Positions 6,045-10,341 of a stretch of 10,341 nucleotides of DNA are shown here, piece by piece; positions within the stretch are counted from its first letter, which is position 1, and every line of letters starts with the position of its first letter. The stretch comes from Acidimicrobiales bacterium (lineage in GTDB: Bacteria; Actinomycetota; Acidimicrobiia; Acidimicrobiales; CADCSY01). The position numbers and the translations under genes were made by a program. Below the pieces are notes generated by a model. That model was not told where the DNA came from, did not search any database, and worked only from the letters and a program-made list of their open reading frames with translations. The stretch spans positions 1-10,341 of the forward strand of contig JAUJLZ010000051.1 of NCBI GenBank assembly GCA_030447125.1, in the 5' to 3' direction.

Positions 6045-6767
6045 ATGCGCCTGAATCACCGTCGCCGCCACTACCTGGTGACGGCGGTGGCCAGCGGCCT
6101 GCTCGGGCTGTTCATCGTCACCGTGACCTATGGCCCAACGGGCCCCGGTCCCGCCGGCGACGTGGTCCTCGGTCCGTCCACCACCACCACCACGGCCTCT
6201 CGTCCCTCCCCCCCGCCCAGCCTGCCCCTCTTCACGGTGCCCGAGCAGACCACCACCTCGACCATCACGGCGACGGCCGGCACCGACGCCGGAGATCCCG
6301 CCGAGTCCGACGGGCCTTCCCCGACCGTCGAGAAGCCGCGGCCCGTGTCGGTGGTCTTTCGGCCGATCGAACCCGGTCCGGCCCGCTCCGATGTGCTCAT
6401 CCCTCGCCCGGCCCGCTTTCGCCTCACCCCGCCGGGCTCGACCACCCCTCGACGGACGACCCGGCCGACCGCCCCGCAGACCACGACGACCACGAGGCCC
6501 CCGACCACGACGACACGCCCGCCGACCACCACCACGGCGCCTCCGACGACGACGACCAGGCCCCCGACCACGACCACGAGCGCACCTCTGCCGACCACGG
6601 TCCCGCCGACGACCACCACCGTGCCCCCCACGACCACGACCAGCACGGTCGAGCCGACGACCACGGTGTCGACCACCACGTCTCCCACCACGGTGTCGAC
6701 CACGACGACGATCGGGCCGCCGGGACCGCCGGTCGAGATCGCCGCCCAGGAGGGCCCGCTGTCCTGA
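6045..6767 (+). CDS. Membrane-anchored Thr/Pro-rich protein, paralogue A
   Basis: A 240-aa protein with a basic N-terminus (RLNHRRRHY), one hydrophobic anchor or uncleaved signal at about residues 10-29 (no obvious signal peptidase or lipobox site), and an extended outer part rich in Thr and Pro. Residues 45-75 hold a first Thr run and a PPP segment; 94-133 is a less repetitive basic/Pro stretch (EKPRPVSVVFRPIEP); 151-199 are seven tandem heptads of the form xPPTTTT (one degenerate); the C-terminus ends in IAAQEGPLS. No Cys, no LPxTG sortase motif and no enzyme domain. Such tails often span the cell wall and may be O-glycosylated in actinobacteria (inference). It is paralogous to the next gene: both share an RRxHY basic N-terminus, an ASG-containing anchor, PSTTTTT and EKPR. 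Function unknown. Confidence 0.8.
   Translation: MRLNHRRRHYLVTAVASGLLGLFIVTVTYGPTGPGPAGDVVLGPSTTTTTASRPSPPPSLPLFTVPEQTTTSTITATAGTDAGDPAESDGPSPTVEKPRPVSVVFRPIEPGPARSDVLIPRPARFRLTPPGSTTPRRTTRPTAPQTTTTTRPPTTTTRPPTTTTAPPTTTTRPPTTTTSAPLPTTVPPTTTTVPPTTTTSTVEPTTTVSTTTSPTTVSTTTTIGPPGPPVEIAAQEGPLS
6495..6641 (+). repeat. Seven 21-base coding repeats (xPPTTTT heptads)
   Basis: Tandem 21-base units encoding RPPTTTT, RPPTTTT, APPTTTT, RPPTTTT, SAPLPTT (degenerate), VPPTTTT and VPPTTTT. Synonymous codons vary between units (ACC and ACG mixed), so the protein pattern is kept while DNA identity has decayed. This makes the repeat old or selected rather than a recent expansion. Confidence 0.85.
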
Positions 6768-6836
6768 TCCCCCTCCAGCCACTCGAGCCCGGCACTCGTC
6801 GCCCGCTCGGGGACCATCCACGGTTGTCGCCCCGCC

Positions 6837-6848
6837 CCTCACTATCGT
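6837..6848 (+). promoter_or_regulatory. Promoter block CCTCACTATCGT, copy 2
   Basis: Identical to the block at 6024-6035. Its TATCGT (6843-6848) is eight bases before the ATG at 6857, and there is no SD. This gives the second Thr-rich gene its own promoter inside the tandem pair. Confidence 0.6.
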
Positions 6849-6856
6849 GGTTGCTC

Positions 6857-7291
6857 ATGCTCGCCGATCGCCGCCTCCACTACGTCGCCACGGCGGCGGC
6901 CAGCGGGTTCGTCGGCGTGCTCATCGCCTCGCTCGCCTACGGCGGGGCTGCACCCACCCCCATCAGCGATGTGACCGTGAGCCCGTCGACCACGACCACG
7001 ACCACGACCGCCCCGGTCGAGCCGCCCCCGACACCGGCGCTCATCTTGCCCGAGGAGACCACCACGACGCTCGCCCCGACGACGACCACCACAGACGTCG
7101 TCGAGGAGGAAGACGAACCGGCGCCCACCACGGAGAAGCCACGGCGCACGACGACCACACGGCCGCCGGCCACGACCACCACCAAGCCGCCGCCGCCGAC
7201 GACGACGACGACCGAGGCTCCCACGACGACGACGACGCAGGCACCGGAACCTGCGGCTGAGGCCACCGTCAACGACGCCACGGCCACCTGA
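6857..7291 (+). CDS. Membrane-anchored Thr/Pro-rich protein, paralogue B
   Basis: A 144-aa paralogue of the preceding gene. Basic start MLADRRLHY, hydrophobic anchor at about residues 9-29 (ATAAASGFVGVLIASLAYGG), then PSTTTTTTTAPVEPPPTP, the matching LPEETTTT segment, an acidic insert VVEEEDEP (81-88), EKPRR, and Thr runs separated by Pro, Lys and Glu (TTTTRPPATTTTKPPPP, then TTTTTEAPTTTTTQ). It ends in an Ala/Glu/Asn-rich tail. It lacks the 94-133 insert and the regular heptads of paralogue A. ATG 6857 is chosen because the sequence from there aligns with paralogue A and the conserved promoter block lies just before it; the same frame is open for about 1 kb upstream only because it is an unconstrained shadow of other genes. 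Convergent with the nucleotidyltransferase gene, 15 bases apart. Function unknown. Confidence 0.78.
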   Translation: MLADRRLHYVATAAASGFVGVLIASLAYGGAAPTPISDVTVSPSTTTTTTTAPVEPPPTPALILPEETTTTLAPTTTTTDVVEEEDEPAPTTEKPRRTTTTRPPATTTTKPPPPTTTTTEAPTTTTTQAPEPAAEATVNDATAT

Positions 7292-7306
7292 CCCTGGCCC
7301 CGGGGC

Positions 7307-8074
7307 TCAGGCCGGTGGTGGCTCCCGGTGGTTGGCCCCGTGGCTGCGCACGTAGTCGTTGACCTCGTAGTAGGCGTCGATCGATTCGCCGGCGTCGCCC
7401 CAGAACCCTTCGAGGACGTCGAGCTCCATGGTGCCCTGATCCACGTACCAGTTGTTCACGTCGGTGATCTCCAGCTCGCCTCGACCTGAGGGCACCAGGG
7501 TGGGGATGACGTCGAACACGCTGCTGTCGTAGAAGTAGAAGCCGGTGACCGCGAAGCGGCTGGGCGGATGGTCGGGTTTCTCGAGGATCCGGATCACCCG
7601 CCCGTCACCGTCGAGCTCGGGGACGCCCAGGTGACGGAGGTGGGTCGGGTCGGCGACGGGGGTGAGCAGGATGCGCGCACCCCGCTCCTGGGCGCAGAAG
7701 GCCTCGACGGTTGGTCGGATGGAACGGGCCACGATGTTGTCGGCCAGCATGACCAGGATCTTGTCGCCCCTGGCGAAGCGCTCGGTCAGGCCCAGGGCCT
7801 CGGCGATGCCTCCGGCACGTTCCTGGTAGGCGTAGAAGAGCCGGTCGACGCCGTACTCCTCCCCGTTGCCGAGCAGGCGGAAGAACTCCCCGGCGTGGGT
7901 GCCCCCGGTCACCACCATGATCTCGTCCACCCCGGCGCCCACCATGGCCTCCACGGCGTAGGTCACCATGGGCCGGTCGTAGATGGGCAGCAGGTGCTTG
8001 TTGGTGATGCGGGTCAGCGGGTGGAGGCGGCTGCCTGTCCCCCCGGCCAGGATCACCCCCTTGATCTCTCCCAC
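7307..8074 (-). CDS. RmlA-like NDP-sugar nucleotidyltransferase
   Basis: Sugar-phosphate nucleotidyltransferase (255 aa from GTG 8074), probably making dTDP-glucose or a similar NDP-sugar for envelope polysaccharide. Seen: KGVILAGGTGSRLHPLT (5-21, nucleotide-binding GGTGSRL), NKHLLPIYDRPMV (25-37, lysine of the phosphate site), KILVMLADN (105-113, metal-binding Asp112), ILEKP (163-167), RGELEITDVNNWY (198-210) and FWGDAGE (224-230, second metal Asp). It is shorter than classical RmlA (about 290 aa), lacking the C-terminal helices, as in compact bacterial and archaeal forms, so the exact substrate is open. GTG 8074 is the first start after the GH3 stop (8-base gap); no good SD is seen, so translational coupling to the GH3 lipoprotein gene is likely. 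A longer in-frame extension would overlap GH3 and is rejected. Confidence 0.88.
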   Translation of the reverse strand: MGEIKGVILAGGTGSRLHPLTRITNKHLLPIYDRPMVTYAVEAMVGAGVDEIMVVTGGTHAGEFFRLLGNGEEYGVDRLFYAYQERAGGIAEALGLTERFARGDKILVMLADNIVARSIRPTVEAFCAQERGARILLTPVADPTHLRHLGVPELDGDGRVIRILEKPDHPPSRFAVTGFYFYDSSVFDVIPTLVPSGRGELEITDVNNWYVDQGTMELDVLEGFWGDAGESIDAYYEVNDYVRSHGANHREPPPA

Positions 8075-8082
8075 GGCCCGGG

Positions 8083-9273
8083 TCAGCCGGAGGTGAGCTC
8101 GGGGAGGTCGACGGTCTGGCAGGCCACGGCCAGCGGCTCGCCCCCGGCGAGAGCCACCATGCGGGCGGCGGCTTCGTCGAGGCGGGCCTCGGGGATCTGG
8201 CCGGAACGGACGGCCTCGACCAGGGCGTCGCGCATGCCCCGGGCCTGGCTGCCGTCGGTGGTCAGCACTGCATCGGCGCCGGCGGCCACGGCCAGCACGG
8301 CCGACTCGGGGAACGACCAACGCAGGTTCACCGCCCCCATGCCCACCGAGTCGGTGATGGCCACACCCTCGAACCCCATCTCCCGCAGCAGCTCGTAGGC
8401 CCGGGGCGAGAGGCTGGCAGGAAGGTCGGGGTCGAGGCTGGTGTAGGCGATGTGGTCGAGCATGACCACGGGCACGCCGGCGTCGATGAGGGTGGCAAAG
8501 GGCACCAGATCGGATTCGCGCAGCTCGTCGAGCGAGGCGTCGACGACGGGCAGCTCCAGGTGGCTGTCTTCGAGCACCCGCCCGTGGCCCGGGAAGTGCT
8601 TGGCCGTCGGGGCCACGCCTGCCGCGGCCAGCCCTCGGGCCCAGGCCAGGCTGTAGCGGGAGGCGACGTCGACATCGGCCGAGAAGGAACGGTCACCGAT
8701 GACGCCGTCGACGGGCCCAGCGTCGAGGTCGGCCACGGGGGCGAGGTCGAGGTCGATGCCGAGGGCGGCCAGGTCCGAGCCCACCTCCTCGGCCAGGGCC
8801 CGCACCTCCTCGGGGGAGCGGGTGGCGGCCAGCGTGCGGGCCGGCGGGGTCGAACCGGTGATGGCGCGGAAGGTCTGCACGCGGCCCGACTCCTCACCGC
8901 TGGCGATCACGATGGGACCTGCGGCCAGCGCCTCCAGGTCACTCACGAACTGCCCGACCTGGGCGCTGGACACCACGTTGGGGGTGGTGATGAGCACGCC
9001 GCCCACCCCCACCTCGAGGATCTCTTCGACCAGCGGGTCCGAGGAGACGGTGGCGCCGGGCAGGCCGACCACGAGCACCTGGGCGGCCCGTTGCTCGATC
9101 GGTGCCGGGACGCAGCCACCCGCCCGGTCCGCCTCGACGGGAGCTTCGGAGGCTGGGGGAGCAGCAGCACCCACCGGCGGTGCCTCAGCTCCTGGCGTTC
9201 CGGAGCTGGCACACGACGCAAGGGTCAGCCCGGCGCCCACCAGCCACGCCATTCGAACCCCCCGCTCGTGCAC
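8083..9273 (-). CDS. GH3 beta-N-acetylglucosaminidase-like lipoprotein (LpqI/NagZ-like)
   Basis: Family 3 glycoside hydrolase (396 aa) exported as a lipoprotein and expected to act on peptidoglycan fragments, like mycobacterial LpqI. Seen: signal MHERGVRMAWLVGAGL with lipobox LASC (Cys21), an Ala/Pro-rich linker to about residue 52, then the GH3 barrel: GVGGVLI, VIGDRSF (191-197), KHFPGHG (225-231) with DSH (236-238, the Asp-His dyad of the NagZ type), and FEGVAITDSVGMGAV (Asp308, expected nucleophile). Odd: the usual substrate-binding block DQEGG/DEEGG reads GEESG (126-130), so the conserved Asp is Gly. Start: GTG 9273 has TAGCGT six bases upstream (leaderless pattern) and gives a charged N-region; ATG 9252 is possible, with GGGGGG before it. 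The nucleotidyltransferase follows after 8 bases. Confidence 0.9.
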   Translation of the reverse strand: MHERGVRMAWLVGAGLTLASCASSGTPGAEAPPVGAAAPPASEAPVEADRAGGCVPAPIEQRAAQVLVVGLPGATVSSDPLVEEILEVGVGGVLITTPNVVSSAQVGQFVSDLEALAAGPIVIASGEESGRVQTFRAITGSTPPARTLAATRSPEEVRALAEEVGSDLAALGIDLDLAPVADLDAGPVDGVIGDRSFSADVDVASRYSLAWARGLAAAGVAPTAKHFPGHGRVLEDSHLELPVVDASLDELRESDLVPFATLIDAGVPVVMLDHIAYTSLDPDLPASLSPRAYELLREMGFEGVAITDSVGMGAVNLRWSFPESAVLAVAAGADAVLTTDGSQARGMRDALVEAVRSGQIPEARLDEAAARMVALAGGEPLAVACQTVDLPELTSG

Positions 9274-9282
9274 CGGTGCACG
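9267..9282. promoter_or_regulatory. 16-base perfect palindrome at the GH3 start
   Basis: CGTGCACCGGTGCACG is its own reverse complement and is centred one base upstream of the GTG at 9273, where transcription is predicted to begin. It could be a repressor operator. In DNA this GC-rich, a palindrome of this length is expected about once per 10 kb by chance, so the position is the main argument. Confidence 0.3.
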
Positions 9283-9285
9283 CTA
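9280..9285 (-). promoter_or_regulatory. Candidate -10 box (TAGCGT), leaderless GH3 gene
   Basis: Minus-strand TAGCGT (TANNNT) lies six bases before the GTG at 9273. It is within a doubled 7-base unit (CGCTACC at 9281-9287 and 9288-9294 on the plus strand) in the divergent spacer. Confidence 0.5.
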
Positions 9286-9359
9286 CCCGCTACCCGCTGA
9301 GCGACAGGCTTAACTGGTCGCCGGGTTTGGCCGAGCAGTGGGAGGGGAAGCGTCGCCTC

Positions 9360-9941
9360 GTGGCCAAACGTCCGTCGCCCGCCGGCCCCCCGGCCGCCAC
9401 CGTTCGCGGCGCCTCCGGTGGGATCGGGCGGGATACCTCCAGTGCGGCCGAGGCCCTCAGCGACGACCTCCGCCGAGGAGCCGGTCCTGCCCTCGACGCC
9501 CGGCGCCGCATCGCCGGCTTGGCGCTGGGGGCCATGGGCTCGATGGGCCTGGTGGCGGCCTACCAGTTCGGGCTGCTTCGCCACCTCCCCGAGCCCCCGC
9601 TGCCCCGACTGGACTCGGATCGGGTCGACGCCTCCGGCGAGGCCTACGAGTTGCTCAAGACGCCTGACGCCGCATTGGGCATGGCCAGCTATGCCGCCAC
9701 CCTCGCCCTGGCGGGCCTGGGGGGACGCGACCGGGCCCAGGACCGCCCCTGGCTCCCGCTGGCCCTGGCGGCCAAGACCGTACTGGACGCCGCCTCGGGC
9801 GTGTACCTGGCGCTGGAGCAGGGGACCAAGCACAAGCGCTTCTGCACCTGGTGCCTGGTCGCCGCCGGGTCGAGCCTGGCCATGGTGCCCGTCGCCCTGC
9901 CCGAGGCCCGCCAGGCGTGGCGCCAGCTCCGCGCCAGGTGA
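9360..9941 (+). CDS. Four-helix VKOR-like membrane protein with CTWC motif
   Basis: Predicted membrane protein (193 aa), best matched by pattern to the vitamin K epoxide reductase (VKOR) family, which re-oxidises disulfide-forming partners using quinone. Seen: a polar N-terminus of about 50 residues, hydrophobic segments near 52-73, 104-121, 131-152 and 163-182, and a CxxC at the start of the last helix (KRFCTWCLVAAG, Cys162/Cys165), the VKOR active-site position. The region between helices 1 and 2 (about 74-103) has no cysteine, although classical VKORs carry a loop pair there. Start: GTG 9360, with GGAGGGG at 9341-9347 (a rather long 12-base spacer); the frame is open further upstream but crosses the GH3 promoter. 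Divergent from the GH3 gene. It could instead be an uncharacterised DoxX- or DUF-type membrane protein. Confidence 0.62.
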   Translation: MAKRPSPAGPPAATVRGASGGIGRDTSSAAEALSDDLRRGAGPALDARRRIAGLALGAMGSMGLVAAYQFGLLRHLPEPPLPRLDSDRVDASGEAYELLKTPDAALGMASYAATLALAGLGGRDRAQDRPWLPLALAAKTVLDAASGVYLALEQGTKHKRFCTWCLVAAGSSLAMVPVALPEARQAWRQLRAR

Positions 9942-9946
9942 TCCGC

Positions 9947-9952
9947 TATGTT
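9947..9952 (+). promoter_or_regulatory. Candidate -10 box (TATGTT) for the micro-lipoprotein gene
   Basis: TATGTT (TANNNT) lies just after the VKOR-like stop and would start a transcript near 9959, giving a leader of about 40 bases that carries the AGGAGG at 9987. No clear -35 is seen, so co-transcription with the upstream gene is equally possible. Confidence 0.3.
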
Positions 9953-9986
9953 CGTCCACGATCGGACCACGCGATCCCCACCACTC

Positions 9987-9992
9987 AGGAGG
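9987..9992 (+). promoter_or_regulatory. Shine-Dalgarno AGGAGG for the micro-lipoprotein
   Basis: A perfect AGGAGG, six bases before the ATG at 9999 and the best ribosome binding site in the window. It decides the start: the earlier in-frame ATG at 9948 would add 17 polar residues ahead of the signal peptide. Confidence 0.8.
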
Positions 9993-9998
9993 CCTACC

Positions 9999-10130
9999 AT
10001 GACCATGAGACGACGCACCGCTGCCGGGCTGGTTGCCCTGCTCCTCGTGACCGGCGTGACCGCGGGCTGCGGCGACGACCCTGGTGAGGACGAGATCGGC
10101 GACGGAGAGATCATCGACGAAGGCGACTGA
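9999..10130 (+). CDS. 43-residue acidic micro-lipoprotein
   Basis: Very small exported lipoprotein. Seen: MTMRRR basic n-region, hydrophobic core AAGLVALLLVTGV (8-20), and a lipobox-like end VTAGC (Cys24), followed by a mature part of only 20 residues, of which ten are Asp or Glu and none is basic. ATG 9999 is supported by AGGAGG at 9987-9992. After lipidation it would be an acidic tag on the outer face of the membrane; a role in cation or protein binding is only a guess. It lies 57 bases after the VKOR-like gene on the same strand, and its stop is directly followed by a strong hairpin at 10131-10167. The short length makes a homology search weak, but the ideal RBS, signal peptide, lipobox and terminator together argue strongly for a real gene. 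Confidence 0.8.
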   Translation: MTMRRRTAAGLVALLLVTGVTAGCGDDPGEDEIGDGEIIDEGD

Positions 10131-10167
10131 CCGGCGGGGCGCAAGCGAAGCTTGCCCGCCCCGCCGG
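10131..10167. terminator. GC-rich hairpin between convergent genes
   Basis: Arms CCGGCGGGGCG-CAAGC and GCTTG-CC-CGCCCCGCCGG pair with a two-base bulge around a GAA loop. The hairpin starts right after the micro-lipoprotein stop and lies about 60 bases beyond the minus-strand peptidase stop, so it could end both transcripts. No T-tract follows on either strand, as is common in high-GC actinobacteria. Confidence 0.7.
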
Positions 10168-10228
10168 AACAGAAGGGCAGCGCCGCCGAAGGCACTCCCT
10201 GTTCTTGGGCGAGCGAAGCGAGCCTGTG

Positions 10229-10341
10229 TCAGTTGCCGTTGATGCTCCAGTGCCAGGGCTCGCTGGGCAGGTTGTAGAAGCCGAACCGCGCCGCGTTGGC
10301 GTCGAGCCATTGGAAGCCGGGGTTGCTCCGGGAGCTGATCA
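10229..10341 (-). CDS. M15-family (VanY-like) carboxypeptidase, C-terminal part
   Basis: The last 36 codons of a gene that enters from the right edge on the minus strand; its start is outside the window. The readable end contains WLDANAARFGFYNLPSEPWH and then WSINGN before the TGA at 10231-10229. FGFYN..SEPWHW is the typical C-terminal block of M15 D-Ala-D-Ala carboxypeptidases (VanY/DacY type), where the Glu before PWH is the catalytic base and the His is a zinc ligand. Such enzymes trim peptidoglycan stem peptides outside the membrane, fitting the neighbouring GH3 lipoprotein. The overlapping long reading frame on the same strand is a shadow. Confidence comes from this one strong motif, since the first zinc-binding motif (SxHxxGxAxD) lies beyond the window. 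Confidence 0.82.
   Translation of the reverse strand, partial: ISSRSNPGFQWLDANAARFGFYNLPSEPWHWSINGN

Noticed and set aside
6495..6641. 21-base repeats as a CRISPR array
   Set aside because: Units are contiguous with no spacers, keep the reading frame and encode xPPTTTT heptads, so this is a coding repeat.
6128..6817. Minus-strand frame of long Val/Gly runs antisense to the first Thr-rich gene
   Set aside because: Poly-Val is the complement of the Thr codon repeats; no start context, and the plus strand has promoter, start and anchor.
5816..6856. Very long plus-strand frame upstream of the second Thr-rich gene, rich in Asp-His repeats
   Set aside because: It is the same frame extended across the radical SAM gene and the first Thr-rich gene; the Asp-His runs are ACC/ACG-type repeats read out of frame. 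Only the part from 6857 is supported.
7297..7306. GCCCCGGGGC palindrome between the second Thr-rich gene and the nucleotidyltransferase gene as a terminator
   Set aside because: It has no room for a loop and no T-tract; in this GC content such a short palindrome is expected by chance.
8452..9300. Plus-strand frames antisense to the GH3 gene
   Set aside because: Shadow frames of a well-supported GH3 lipoprotein, low-complexity products.
10168..10225. Repeats after the hairpin (GAACAG...CTGTTC and GCGAGC-GAA-GCGAGC)
   Set aside because: The inverted repeat is only six bases with a long spacer, and the second is a direct repeat, not a stem; it could be a dispersed intergenic repeat but one copy cannot show that.
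9225..10310. 361-codon minus-strand frame across the VKOR-like and micro-lipoprotein genes
   Set aside because: Antisense to supported plus-strand genes, passes through the hairpin, and at the right edge competes with the frame carrying the M15 EPWHW motif.

Overview
This window looks like a chromosomal core region of a very high-GC actinobacterium. The class Acidimicrobiia is my best guess, an inference from several traits: an F420-type luciferase-like oxidoreductase, an Rv2578c-type radical SAM protein opening with MRW, Thr/Pro-rich membrane-anchored proteins, and several genes that appear to be transcribed without a leader. I see no CRISPR array, tRNA, rRNA, transposase or integrase, and nothing that looks like a defence island.

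Layout. Bases 1-2871, plus strand: a TlpA/ResA-like membrane-tethered thioredoxin and a CcdA-type thiol transporter (8-base gap), then an F420-dependent oxidoreductase (8-base gap) and a small protein of unknown function that begins one base after the oxidoreductase stop. Bases 2886-3344, plus strand: a probable small two-helix membrane protein whose 3' end overlaps, tail to tail, a YgiD-type extradiol dioxygenase on the minus strand (3221-4081). Bases 4265-5956, minus strand: a radical SAM protein of the Rv2578c/SplB-like group followed by pdxH (PNP/PMP oxidase), probably one transcript.

Bases 6045-7291, plus strand, divergent from the radical SAM gene: two tandem paralogues with a short N-terminal membrane anchor and long Thr/Pro-rich tails, each preceded by the same 12-base promoter-like block. 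Bases 7307-9273, minus strand: an LpqI/NagZ-like GH3 lipoprotein followed by an RmlA-like sugar nucleotidyltransferase, which suggests envelope turnover and synthesis. Bases 9360-10130, plus strand: a four-helix VKOR-like membrane protein with a CTWC motif, and a 43-residue lipoprotein with a very acidic mature part. A strong hairpin follows, and then the C-terminus of an M15 (VanY-like) peptidase entering from the right edge on the minus strand.

Common theme: many products act at the cell envelope (thiol redox, peptidoglycan recycling and cutting, sugar nucleotide supply, anchored Thr-rich proteins, a micro-lipoprotein). The most interesting signals are (1) a C-terminal QLDLAL peptide on the radical SAM protein that resembles a sliding-clamp binding motif, (2) the tandem Thr-rich paralogues with duplicated promoters, (3) TANNNT boxes placed 6-9 bases before at least four start codons, implying leaderless mRNAs, and (4) a GH3 lipoprotein lacking the usual substrate-binding Asp. 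All identities rest on motif recognition from memory; no database search was possible.
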